Source: an uncultured bacterium (lineage in GTDB: Bacteria; Armatimonadota; HRBIN16). Taken from it: a stretch of 36,009 nt of DNA. Within the stretch, counting starts at the first letter, position 1. Each line of letters begins with the position of its first letter. Of the stretch, positions 16,622-24,128 are shown piece by piece. The notes below the pieces were generated by a model. That model did not search any database. It saw only the letters and a list, made by a program, of their open reading frames with translations, and had not been told where the DNA came from. Position numbers and translations under genes: made by a program. The DNA lies in NCBI GenBank assembly GCA_937132045.1, contig CAKZNX010000306.1:1-36009 (forward strand), in the 5' to 3' direction.

Positions 16622-17389
16622 CTAATACACCTCCGTCTGCGACAGATGAGGACTCCACGGCGAAAGCACCTTGCCTTTGTCGTCCCTCTGCACCGCGACC
16701 ACGCTGGCAGGTACTTCGCCCACGTGCCCATCCGCGAAGAGCATGTTGATGGTATTGCCGTGTCGTGTGCGCAGTTTGCGGTAGTCGTCCCACCTGTCGC
16801 CGCGCGAAAAAACTGCAAGCCGTTGCACGTAGCGCGCTTCCTTGTCGTCGCGGTTGTCTGGTGTGTCGAATCCGAGGAATAGCGGTTGCTGTTCGGCGGA
16901 GATGTCCGGCAGGAGGTGCGTGTTCAAACCGCCTGCTGCACTATCGGCAATCACTGCCAGCAGCGAACCGCTCGCGGGCAGTCGGTTTGGACGCACACCG
17001 GAAGCTCCCAGAAAGAAGCCATACGATACATGCCTCTTCTGGTCCGAGTCCGGGTCGACATATGGCGGCGCATCCTTATCCGGGTCGGCGGGGCAATAGA
17101 ACCGCTTGGGGTCGATATACCCACCGATCAGCATTGTCCAGAATACCAGCTTATCGCCCCGTTGCTTATCGCGATAGTAAGCGAGTGGCAGGGTCTCATC
17201 CCAGTCCAGCATGTAGGCGCGCAGCGCGCTGGACATCTCACGCATATTGCTCAGGCAGCTGGCGTTCAGTGAGCGACGACGCAGGTCCAGATAGCCCGGC
17301 ACCAGTATCGCCACCACCGCCAGCGCGATGCCTATCACCCAGAGCCTTTCGCGGAAACTCGGTCCCTGTCTCGGCTGTTCTTCCTGCAA
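16622..17389 (-). CDS. DUF1559-like pilin-related protein without a prepilin cleavage motif
   Basis: This 255-aa protein has one N-terminal membrane helix (about 16-34, RLWVIGIALAVVAILVPGYL) followed by RRRSLNASCLSNMREMSSALRAYMLDWDETLP. That closely matches the segment after the pilin helix in DUF1559 proteins. The C-terminal half ends with the family's NTINMLFADGHVGEVP motif. The usual type IV prepilin site (G-F-T-L-I-E) is missing, so it is unlikely to be cut by prepilin peptidase. It is probably a membrane-anchored extracytoplasmic protein. The TTG at 17387-17389 is chosen because GGGAGG lies 6 nt upstream and the dapL stop is 17 bp before it. Longer readings in this frame run backward through dapL. 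Function unknown. Confidence 0.75.
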   Translation of the reverse strand: MQEEQPRQGPSFRERLWVIGIALAVVAILVPGYLDLRRRSLNASCLSNMREMSSALRAYMLDWDETLPLAYYRDKQRGDKLVFWTMLIGGYIDPKRFYCPADPDKDAPPYVDPDSDQKRHVSYGFFLGASGVRPNRLPASGSLLAVIADSAAGGLNTHLLPDISAEQQPLFLGFDTPDNRDDKEARYVQRLAVFSRGDRWDDYRKLRTRHGNTINMLFADGHVGEVPASVVAVQRDDKGKVLSPWSPHLSQTEVY

Positions 17390-17406
17390 GTGGTTCCTCC
17401 CTGCGA

Positions 17407-18579
17407 TTAACCGAACTGTTCGCGGATGCGGCGCACCGCCTCTTCCACGCGCTCGCCGTGATGGTCGCCGCTGACGGTGATGGAGAAGCGCACATAGCCC
17501 TCCCCATGTTCCCCATAGCCGATGCCGGGTATCGCCAGGATGCCAGCGCGCTCCAGCAGTTGCTTGGCGAATTCGATGGAAGACATCCCGCCGGGCGTGG
17601 GTACCCAGACGTAGAAGGTCGCCTTCGGCTTCTGCACATCCCAACCGATCGCCTGAAGCCCTTCCACCAGAATGTCGCGTCGCCTCTGATAAAGGTTGAG
17701 GGTCGGCGTATTATCCGAGTACAGCAGGGCGTATGCGGCGGCACGGGACAGCGCCGCAAACTGCTTGCTGTCGATGTAACTCTTCATCTTGTTCAGGTTC
17801 GCGATGGCATCGCGGTTGCCCGCGGCGAACCCCACGCGCCAGCCCGTCATGTTGAACATCTTGGAGAGGGAGTTGAACTCGATCGCCACGTCCTTCGCGT
17901 CCTCGATCTGCAGAAGGCTCGGGTGGCGATAACCCTCGTAGACCACCTCGGAGTAGGCAGCGTCGTTCACCAGAAGGATGTCGTAGTGGCGTGCGAACTC
18001 CACCGCCTGCTGATAGAACTCGCGCGTGGCAACCGCGCCCGTTGGGTTGTTCGGGTAGTTCAGGAACAGCAGTTTGGCGCGCCTGGCAACCTCCGAGGGC
18101 ACGGCAGAAAGGTCGGGCAGAAAGCCGTTCTCGCGCTTGAGGGGCAGCACGTAGGTTTCGCCACCCGCCATGCGCGTGTTAATGGCGTAGACGGTGTATG
18201 CGGGGTCGGGTACCAATGCGATGTCGCCAGGATCGATGTATGCCCAGGCGAGGTGTGCAAGCCCCTCCTTCGATCCGATAAGCAGCAGTACGTCGCCCTC
18301 CGGGTCCACCGGCACCCCGTAGCGCCGGCGGTACCACTCGGCTACCGCCTGCAGGAAGAAAGGCTCGCCGAACGGGGTTTCGTCGTAGCGGTGCGTGGCG
18401 GGGTCCTGCGCCGCCTCATACAGCTTGTCGATAATATCACGCGGCGTCGGCTGGTCGGGGTCGCCGATGCCGAAGTCAATCAGGTCACGCCCTTCTGCCA
18501 GCGCCTTCGCCTTCAGTTTTGCGATTTCGCCAAACAGATACGGCGGAGTCTTGTCCAGACGAGATGCACGTGCAGGCAA
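17407..18579 (-). CDS. dapL: LL-diaminopimelate aminotransferase
   Basis: This pyridoxal-phosphate enzyme turns tetrahydrodipicolinate directly into LL-diaminopimelate with glutamate as amino donor, bypassing the succinylase and acetylase routes to lysine and peptidoglycan. The 390-aa fold-type I aminotransferase shows FGIGDPDQPTP (36-46), NYPNNPTG (174-181), VNDAAYSEV (204-212) and the cofactor lysine K240 in NSLSKMFNMTGWRVGF. R248 and the C-terminal R in FSITV-type context are present. It starts at TTG with GAAGGAGG 7 nt upstream. dapF, which acts next in the pathway, lies 17 bp upstream, which strongly supports DapL over other class I aminotransferases. Confidence 0.9.
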   Translation of the reverse strand: MPARASRLDKTPPYLFGEIAKLKAKALAEGRDLIDFGIGDPDQPTPRDIIDKLYEAAQDPATHRYDETPFGEPFFLQAVAEWYRRRYGVPVDPEGDVLLLIGSKEGLAHLAWAYIDPGDIALVPDPAYTVYAINTRMAGGETYVLPLKRENGFLPDLSAVPSEVARRAKLLFLNYPNNPTGAVATREFYQQAVEFARHYDILLVNDAAYSEVVYEGYRHPSLLQIEDAKDVAIEFNSLSKMFNMTGWRVGFAAGNRDAIANLNKMKSYIDSKQFAALSRAAAYALLYSDNTPTLNLYQRRRDILVEGLQAIGWDVQKPKATFYVWVPTPGGMSSIEFAKQLLERAGILAIPGIGYGEHGEGYVRFSITVSGDHHGERVEEAVRRIREQFG

Positions 18580-18596
18580 ACCAGTTCCTCCTTCAA

Positions 18597-19436
18597 TCAG
18601 ATGTCAATTTCTCCGACGAAAACTTCGGTGGCGGGACCGGTCATCAGCACACGCCCATCGCCCAGCCACTCGACCTGCAGGTCGCCACCCGGGAGGTGAA
18701 CCAGCACCTCCCTGCTCGTCAATTTGTTCAGCGCCCCGGCAACCACTGAGGCGCACGCTCCGGTGCCACAGGCAAGGGTAATCCCTGCACCGCGCTCCCA
18801 CGTACGCACGATGATCTCCCGCGAGTTGACCACCTGCACGAACTGCACGTTGGTGCGTCGGGGGAACAGTTTGTGGTTTTCGATTTCGGGACCCACTTTC
18901 TCCACCGGAAAGCTGGACACGTTGTCCAGAAAGATGACCGCATGAGGGTTACCCATGGAGACAGCGGTGAACTCCAGCTTCCTGCCCGCCACCCGCAGGG
19001 GATAGCCTACCACGCTCTCCACACCATCCACCCGAACCGGTATCTCCTCCGGGGCGAGGCCTGGCACCCCCATATCCACGGTCACTGAGGTCACTTTCCC
19101 GCCCTGTGTGCTGAGCTTCAGCGGTTTCACCCCTGCCAGCGTCTCCACGTTCATCTGCGTGCTGTTCACGTGCTGGCGGTCATAGACATATTTGGCGAAA
19201 CAACGGATACCGTTGCCGCACATTTCCGCCTCGCTACCGTCGGGATTGAACATGCGCATCCGCAGGTGTGCTACCCGCGAGGGCAGAACCAGAATCAGCC
19301 CGTCCGCGCCCACACCGAACCGGCGATCGCAGAGGCGACGTGCCAGCTCAGGCAGGGTCTCTTCGGCGATTTCCGACTTCAGGCACTCGAACACGACGAA
19401 GTCGTTACCGATACCGTGCATCTTGGTGAACTGCAC
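18597..19436 (-). CDS. dapF: Diaminopimelate epimerase
   Basis: The enzyme converts LL- to meso-diaminopimelate for lysine and peptidoglycan synthesis, without a cofactor. The 279-aa protein starts MQFTKMHGIGNDF, typical of DapF. It carries both catalytic cysteines, C73 in MCGNGIRCF and C223 in LACGTGACAS, plus RFGVGADGLILV (39-50) and the MGNPHAVIF motif. The start is a GTG at 19434-19436. An in-frame stop lies just upstream, so no longer start is possible. The nearest strong ribosome site (AGGAGG, 19453-19458) is 16 nt away and instead fits a tiny three-codon frame that ends one base before the GTG. It heads the dapF-dapL pair downstream of hfq. Confidence 0.96.
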   Translation of the reverse strand: MQFTKMHGIGNDFVVFECLKSEIAEETLPELARRLCDRRFGVGADGLILVLPSRVAHLRMRMFNPDGSEAEMCGNGIRCFAKYVYDRQHVNSTQMNVETLAGVKPLKLSTQGGKVTSVTVDMGVPGLAPEEIPVRVDGVESVVGYPLRVAGRKLEFTAVSMGNPHAVIFLDNVSSFPVEKVGPEIENHKLFPRRTNVQFVQVVNSREIIVRTWERGAGITLACGTGACASVVAGALNKLTSREVLVHLPGGDLQVEWLGDGRVLMTGPATEVFVGEIDI

Positions 19437-19437
19437 T

Positions 19438-19458
19438 TTACGCTTTCATCAACCTCCT
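19438..19458 (-). promoter_or_regulatory. Possible three-codon leader frame before dapF
   Basis: On the minus strand AGGAGG (19453-19458) is followed by ATG-AAA-GCG-TAA (19449 to 19438). The TAA ends one nucleotide before the GTG of dapF, which lacks its own well-placed ribosome site. Reinitiation after this mini-frame would explain the odd spacing. The ATG is only 3 nt from AGGAGG, which is short, so this is tentative. Confidence 0.3.
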
Positions 19459-19579
19459 GTCCGTTTCGACGGTTGTCGTTGTGGTCAACGGGGGACGCCA
19501 CCGTATGTGCCCAGCGGCGCACGACGCTTCCCCTGCGGATAAGCATCCCCCTGCTTCCAGCGATGCGACAGTCCAGCGG

Positions 19580-19885
19580 TTACACGTTCTCCGTCGAGGT
19601 CTCGCTGGTCTCGGCGCCTTCGGCAGGCGTGCTGACCGCTCGCGCTGCTGCATCCGGTGGACGGTAGGTGGAGACCGGTCTGGAAGGCACGACCGAAGTG
19701 ATCGCGTGTTTGTACACCAGCTGGGTGGGCTTGCCCGGACTATCGAGCAACACCGTGAAGGCATCGAAACCGCGAACCAATCCGCGCAGTTGCACGCCTC
19801 CAATCAAGTAGATGGTAACGGCGATATTCTCTTTGCGCACCTGGTTCAAAAAAACATCCTGCAAGTTGATTTGAGTCTTCGCCAT
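19580..19885 (-). CDS. hfq: RNA-binding protein Hfq
   Basis: This Sm-like RNA chaperone forms hexamers that help small RNAs pair with mRNAs and influence RNA stability. The 101-aa protein has the Sm1 motif ([21 protein letters not shown], then [20 protein letters not shown]) and a well-preserved Sm2 motif ([10 protein letters not shown], about 58-67). A flexible 33-residue tail follows, rich in Ala, Ser, Thr and Glu. The tail replaces the usual short C-terminus and may act as an acidic autoinhibitory tip. The ATG at 19883-19885 has GGAGGGG 10 nt before it. It lies 30 nt after miaA, the order found in many bacteria. A 143-bp gap with no clear signal apart from the mini-frame separates it from dapF. 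Confidence 0.95.
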   Translation of the reverse strand: MAKTQINLQDVFLNQVRKENIAVTIYLIGGVQLRGLVRGFDAFTVLLDSPGKPTQLVYKHAITSVVPSRPVSTYRPPDAAARAVSTPAEGAETSETSTENV

Positions 19886-19915
19886 GTTCTAGGCTCCCCT
19901 CCATACCAAAATCCA

Positions 19916-20860
19916 TCAAATGTCCCTTTTCTCGCTTCGCAGTCGCTCCAGTATCTGCCGCGCCGTCCTCTCAGCGCCTTGCGAAGCATCTACCCACTCG
20001 ATCTGCTTATCGGCGCGGAACCATGTTAATTGACGCTTGGCGAAACGCCTTGTTTCACGTTGTATCAGCGCTACTGCCTCCGAGAGCTCCATCTTGCCCT
20101 GAGCCACCTGCACCAGCTCCCCATAACCCAGCGAGCGCATGGCGGGCAGATGGGGGTCGTAACCGGCTTCGAGCAGCCGACGCACCTCCTCCAGCCAACC
20201 CTGCGCAATCATCCGCTCCACTCGTTCGTTGATGCGCTGATAGAGCAGTTCCCGAGACATGGTCAACCCGAACCGACGACACCTGCCCACCTCGGGGGGC
20301 GGTTGACGCCTCTGCCACTCCGAGATGGGACGTCCGGTAACCTGATACACCTCCAGCGCACGGATAATCCGCACGGCATCGTGGGGATGGATTCGCGACG
20401 CTGCGAAGGGGTCCACTTCCTGCAGTCGGGTGTACAGTGCTCGGCTGCCCAGACGCCTTGCTTCCTGCCACAGCGAGTGTCGCAGCGCCTCATCAGCCGC
20501 GGTGGGCGGTATCTGAAAGCCGTCCAGTAACGCCTTCACATACAACCCGGTACCACCCACCACCAGCGGAACCGCCCCACGTTGCCGAATCTGCCGGATC
20601 GCCTCTAGTGCCAGCTGCTGGAACCTCGCCACGCTGAAAGGTTCATCGGGACGGCATACATCGATAGCATGGAAGGGCACTCGCTGGCGTTGTTCCGGCG
20701 AAGGCTTGGCGGTGCCGATGTCCATCCCCTGATACACTGCCATGCAGTCCGCAGAGATAATCTCTCCGCCCAGTGCCTCTGCTAACAGGATGCCAACATC
20801 GGTCTTGCCGGTCGCGGTCGGTCCCACGACTGCCAGTACATCAGGCAGGAACTCACTCAT
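19916..20860 (-). CDS. miaA: tRNA dimethylallyltransferase
   Basis: MiaA adds a dimethylallyl group to A37 of tRNAs that read U-starting codons. The 314-aa protein begins MSEFLPDVLAVVGPTATGKT, with the P-loop GPTATGKT at 13-20. ISADCMAVYQGMDIGTAKP follows (the DSxQ-type motif of the family, here D-C-M-A), then LVVGGTGLYVKALLDG and the C-terminal RYAKRQLTWFR-like motif (here RRFAKRQLTWFR). The ATG at 20858-20860 fits the family start; the frame is open upstream but only through non-coding DNA. Its ribosome site is weak. A good extended -10 promoter lies about 80 bp upstream, making miaA the first gene of the miaA-hfq-dapF-dapL run. Confidence 0.96.
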   Translation of the reverse strand: MSEFLPDVLAVVGPTATGKTDVGILLAEALGGEIISADCMAVYQGMDIGTAKPSPEQRQRVPFHAIDVCRPDEPFSVARFQQLALEAIRQIRQRGAVPLVVGGTGLYVKALLDGFQIPPTAADEALRHSLWQEARRLGSRALYTRLQEVDPFAASRIHPHDAVRIIRALEVYQVTGRPISEWQRRQPPPEVGRCRRFGLTMSRELLYQRINERVERMIAQGWLEEVRRLLEAGYDPHLPAMRSLGYGELVQVAQGKMELSEAVALIQRETRRFAKRQLTWFRADKQIEWVDASQGAERTARQILERLRSEKRDI

Positions 20861-20939
20861 TGGGTCCGTGTTGCTCAAGGTTTGGCGGTCAGCAAACGCG
20901 CCTTGCAACTTGACAAGGTACAGAGCTTCAGTGCAACCC

Positions 20940-20969
20940 AGTATACCATAACGGCGGGCTGACCTGCAA
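20940..20969 (-). promoter_or_regulatory. Promoter of the miaA-hfq operon
   Basis: On the minus strand TTGCAG (20964-20969) is separated by 18 bp from TATACT (20940-20945). TGG directly precedes the -10, giving an extended TGn motif. This predicts a start near 20933 and a leader of about 73 nt. The first base of the flanking 9-bp repeat of the mobile element is the last base of this -35 box. Confidence 0.65.
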
Positions 20970-20977
20970 GGTAAACG

Positions 20978-21150
20978 GGGGTGTTGGAAAAAGACTGAAC
21001 CTATCTCCCTATCCCCCTTCCCGACGCAAGACGGGGGAGTTCGGAACCTCTCGCCGCATCGGGGAGAGGCAGGGACAGGGGTGTGAAAGGGTTTCTCATA
21101 ACCGTTCTGGTCATCGATTCCTGGCTGGCGACAGGTTTTCACACAGCCTC
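20978..21150. mobile_element. MITE-like non-autonomous element, copy 1
   Basis: A 173-bp non-coding block is flanked by a 9-bp direct repeat, AGGTAAACG (20969-20977 and 21151-21159), the signature of a target duplication. The next three bases, GGG, also match. Its right end, read inward, is GAGGCTGTGTGAAAA, and its left end is GGGGTGTTGGAAAAA, an imperfect terminal inverted repeat. Inside is a GC-rich palindrome CCTCTCgCCG-CAT-CGGGGAGAGG (21047-21069, one mismatch) and a second, decayed one near 21012-21038. It is clearly homologous, in opposite orientation, to the element at 30401-30566. It encodes no transposase. Together with the miaA promoter and leader it fills the 386-bp gap 20861-21246; the last 87 bp before the heparinase start show only a ribosome site. 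Confidence 0.8.
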
Positions 21151-21246
21151 AGGTAAACGGGGCAACAGCGCAGGAGAGCACAGTGCCTCACGCGAAGCAT
21201 TAGCCCCAGAGAATCGCCAAACCAGCGGCACCTCCGGAGGGGACAG

Positions 21247-23877
21247 ATGAAATCGGGAAGCACTTTTTTCCCAGAAGCGCTGCGTCGCAGGGTGCTAGAA
21301 AACGTGGAACGCTATGCATGGGCGAAGCAGACCGCTCAGCGCCTGGTGGAGACGGCACGCCCCTGGCGCGAGATGAGTGATGATGCGCTCTGGGGACTGA
21401 TGTTTGGTCCCTCCATCACGCGCGCATGGCATGTGTGGTCCGACGGATACTGCCCCGCCTGCAGGGGCGCGGTGCCCATGTACAACTGGCTGATAGAACC
21501 GCTCAAACACCCCTGGAAACTACGGTGCCCTCACTGCCAGATGCTCTTTCCTACCAACGACTTCGAGGCATACTACCGCTCTGGGCTGAACCAGCAGGGC
21601 GTCTTCGACCCTGCACGCGCCGACCGCTCGCTGCTATTCCACGCGCAACACCCTGACCCCATCGACCCCCTGCACCGGTTCGGCGTAGACGATGGCGAAG
21701 GTTACGTAGAGGGCAGCAACCGATGGCGATTCATCGGCGCATACCTGATTTTTGGGCAATGGAAAGGGCTGGTGCTGGCAGGCATCAGGAACCTCGCGGC
21801 GGCGTACCTCGTGACGGGCGACGCGGTATATGCGCGCAAAGCGGGCATCCTGCTCGACCGCGTGGCTGACCTCTATCCGCAGTTCGACCACATCACGCAG
21901 GCGTTTGTATACGAGACTGTGCGCACAGAAGGTTACGTATCCACATGGCACGATGCCTGCGAGGAGACCCGCCTGATGGCGATGGCATACGACCTCGTGT
22001 TCGACGCCCTGCGTCGCGATAGCCAGCTGGTGCAGTTCCTTACCGCCAAAGCGCGCCAGCACGCCCTGACGAACCCGAAAGCCTCCTTCACCGACATCCA
22101 CCGCAATATCGAGGAAGGTCTGCTGATCGACCCCCTGCGAAACGAACGCAAAATCACCAGTAACTTTCCCCGCACGCCCTTCGCGAAAGCGGTGCTGATG
22201 GCGGTGCAGAACTACTCGCGCAACCGGTCCGCCATCACCGAGTTGCTGGACCAGACGCTGAAGCAGGCAACCGCCGTGGATGGCACCACAGGAGAGAAAG
22301 GGCTGGCGAACTATACGGCATTGGCGGTTCGCGCCGTTGCCGAGCTGGTGGGCACGTTCGACCGAGCTGACAGTGGGTTCCTGCAACGGGCGCTCCGCCG
22401 ATTCCCGCTTCGAGACACTTTTCGGTTTCATCTGGACACGTGGGTCTGCGGTCAATTCTATCCCCACACAGGCGATACCGGTGTGGTAGCGCGGCGAACG
22501 ACGGAATATGCCGGCGTGAGCTTCCTGCGCCTGCCCAGTGGCGGCGACGGCATCTTCTCGCCCCATCCGGTCTTCTCGCCACCGATGTTCAGCCTTTTCT
22601 GGAGACTGTATGAAGCCACAGGCGATGTGGATTTCGTTCGCCTGCTGTACCTCGCCAACGGCAGGAAGGTGGACGGCTTACCGCACGACCTGCTGGCGGA
22701 CACCCCATCCGATTTCCAGAGGCAGGTGCAGGCGGTTATCGCGAAGCACGGTGCGGATTTCCGTCCGGAGAGCGTTAACAAGCGGCAGTGGTGTCTGGCA
22801 GTGCTGCGTTCCGGCAGGGGCGAGCGGTGTCGCGCCGTATGGCTGGATTACGATGCAGGCGGACAGCACGGGCACTTCGACGGCATGAATCTGGGTCTCT
22901 ACGCACACGGGCTCGACCTGATGCCAGATTTTGGTTATCCGCCGGTGCAATACGGCGGCTGGGGGTCGCCCAAAACGACTTGGTACGCCTCAACGGCAGC
23001 GCACAATACGGTGGTGGTGGACGGACGAACACAGCAGGCTGGTTCCGGCAAGTACACGCTATGGCACATCGGCGATGGGGTGCAGGTGATACGTGCGTCG
23101 GCTGCGGGTGTGTACGGCATTCCGCAGTACGAGCGTACGGTCATGCTGGTGGACGTCTCGCCGCAGGACTTTTACGTGGTCGACATCTTCCGGGTGGTGG
23201 GAGGCACCACACACGATCGGTTCCTGCACGGTACCTTTGGTAGAACGCACACCAGCGCACGCTCCAGCACAGCAACCGCTCCGGCGGAATATGCGCAGAT
23301 ACCCATGCGCCAGTTTGTGCGCCTCTCGCGCACAGAAGACAACGCGTCTCTACAGTTGGACTGGCTGGTGGAGGATCGCCTGAAATACCTCCCGCGCGGG
23401 CAACAGGTGACTCTACGATGCACTGACCTGACCTCTGCCAGCGAGGATTATCTCTGTGAGGGATGGGTATCGTTCTCCGGCTTTTCCGGCACCGAAGAGG
23501 CGTGGATACCTCGTCTGATGGTGCGCCGGCAGGGCAAGGCACCCCTCGCGTCCACGTTCGTGTGCCTGATGGTGCCCTTCGCGGGCAGAGGATGTCCTGT
23601 GGTGTCGGTTCGACGTATGCCGTTGCACACCACCGACGGAATGCCTTACGGCGAGGCGCACGTGGCGCTCGAGGTGACGCTGTCGAACGGCAACACCGAC
23701 CGAATAGTGCTGATGGATACAGAAAACCCCCTCAGACTCGAACCCGGTTTTGACAGAGTGCGCAGGGCAGTGCAGCGCGACTGGAACCTGACCGTGGCAG
23801 AGGAGGTCGCTTTTGAGCGGCTGGACGGCAGGAGCAGGCGTCTGATGCAGGTCTCCTGTTCAGGGGAGAGTCGCTGA
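21247..23877 (+). CDS. Heparinase II/III-family protein with N-terminal zinc-ribbon-like cysteines
   Basis: This 876-aa protein is a likely polysaccharide lyase for uronic-acid-containing glycans. An alpha-helical toroid-like domain occupies about 1-480. The C-terminal heparinase II/III beta-sandwich begins near 510 and contains the conserved GQHGHFDGMNLGLYAHG (539-555), DFGY, and AAHNTVVVDG around H586, where family catalytic and metal residues sit. Near the N-terminus, C69-x2-C72 and C94-x2-C97 form a zinc-ribbon-like four-cysteine set. No signal peptide or lipobox is visible at the ATG, which has GGAGGGG upstream. It may therefore act on imported oligosaccharides in the cytoplasm, or leave by another route. 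The exact lyase family and substrate cannot be named from sequence. Confidence 0.85.
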   Translation: MKSGSTFFPEALRRRVLENVERYAWAKQTAQRLVETARPWREMSDDALWGLMFGPSITRAWHVWSDGYCPACRGAVPMYNWLIEPLKHPWKLRCPHCQMLFPTNDFEAYYRSGLNQQGVFDPARADRSLLFHAQHPDPIDPLHRFGVDDGEGYVEGSNRWRFIGAYLIFGQWKGLVLAGIRNLAAAYLVTGDAVYARKAGILLDRVADLYPQFDHITQAFVYETVRTEGYVSTWHDACEETRLMAMAYDLVFDALRRDSQLVQFLTAKARQHALTNPKASFTDIHRNIEEGLLIDPLRNERKITSNFPRTPFAKAVLMAVQNYSRNRSAITELLDQTLKQATAVDGTTGEKGLANYTALAVRAVAELVGTFDRADSGFLQRALRRFPLRDTFRFHLDTWVCGQFYPHTGDTGVVARRTTEYAGVSFLRLPSGGDGIFSPHPVFSPPMFSLFWRLYEATGDVDFVRLLYLANGRKVDGLPHDLLADTPSDFQRQVQAVIAKHGADFRPESVNKRQWCLAVLRSGRGERCRAVWLDYDAGGQHGHFDGMNLGLYAHGLDLMPDFGYPPVQYGGWGSPKTTWYASTAAHNTVVVDGRTQQAGSGKYTLWHIGDGVQVIRASAAGVYGIPQYERTVMLVDVSPQDFYVVDIFRVVGGTTHDRFLHGTFGRTHTSARSSTATAPAEYAQIPMRQFVRLSRTEDNASLQLDWLVEDRLKYLPRGQQVTLRCTDLTSASEDYLCEGWVSFSGFSGTEEAWIPRLMVRRQGKAPLASTFVCLMVPFAGRGCPVVSVRRMPLHTTDGMPYGEAHVALEVTLSNGNTDRIVLMDTENPLRLEPGFDRVRRAVQRDWNLTVAEEVAFERLDGRSRRLMQVSCSGESR

Positions 23878-23899
23878 GGGTGCGAAAGTGCTCGCACCC
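23878..23899 (+). terminator. Hairpin directly after the heparinase stop codon
   Basis: GGGTGCGA (23878-23885) and TCGCACCC (23892-23899) form an 8-bp perfect stem with a 6-nt loop immediately after the stop codon. No T-run follows, so it may act as a weak terminator or as a 3'-end stabiliser. Confidence 0.45.
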
Positions 23900-23974
23900 C
23901 TCTCCCGACCTCTCCCCGAGGCGGGGAGAGGCGCAGGTTCTCCTTCCGTCGCAGGGAAGGGGCAGGGGGTTAGG
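23900..23974. repeat. Short relative of the palindromic repeat family
   Basis: This holds a perfect 10-bp palindrome with a 3-nt centre, CCTCTCCCCG-AGG-CGGGGAGAGG (23909-23931), and a second smaller one (CCTTCC at 23942-23947, GGAAGG at 23955-23960), followed by GGGGTTAGG-like sequence. Order and spacing match the core of the element at 30401-30566, in the same orientation. The GAGGCTGTGTGAAAA end is absent and I found no flanking duplication. The remaining DNA up to 24022 shows nothing else. Confidence 0.7.
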
Positions 23975-24022
23975 TTGCCAGAAGACAACGGCGGCTCTGT
24001 TATGAAACACCCTCGGACGGAG

Positions 24023-24051
24023 TTGACATACCCCGACCAACCTGATACGAT
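24023..24051 (+). promoter_or_regulatory. Promoter of the PII-like gene
   Basis: TTGACA (24023-24028), a 17-bp spacer and TACGAT (24046-24051) give a consensus -35 and a good -10. Transcription would start near 24058, leaving a leader of about 70 nt before the ATG at 24129. The unit is closed by the hairpin terminator at 24448, so the gene looks monocistronic. Confidence 0.75.
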
Positions 24052-24128
24052 TCAGTACAGATAGCGCCTGTTGCTGATACTTCTTTCTGTGCCCGTAAGT
24101 CGTGAGCTTTCGAGAGGAGGATGAGACC

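Noticed and set aside
17390-17644. Upstream extension of the pilin-like protein
   Set aside because: It runs in another frame through the 3' part of dapL and has no ribosome site. The TTG at 17389 has GGGAGG before it.
16765-18699. 644-codon plus-strand open frame
   Set aside because: It is antisense to the pilin-like gene and dapL, both clearly coding, and contains no recognisable domain.
20047-20062. Second parS-like sequence (TGTTTCACGTTGTATC)
   Set aside because: Only the left half matches the palindrome, so it is unlikely to load ParB.
20861-21142. Upstream extension of MiaA
   Set aside because: It passes through the miaA promoter and the mobile element. MiaA family proteins start at the residue chosen.
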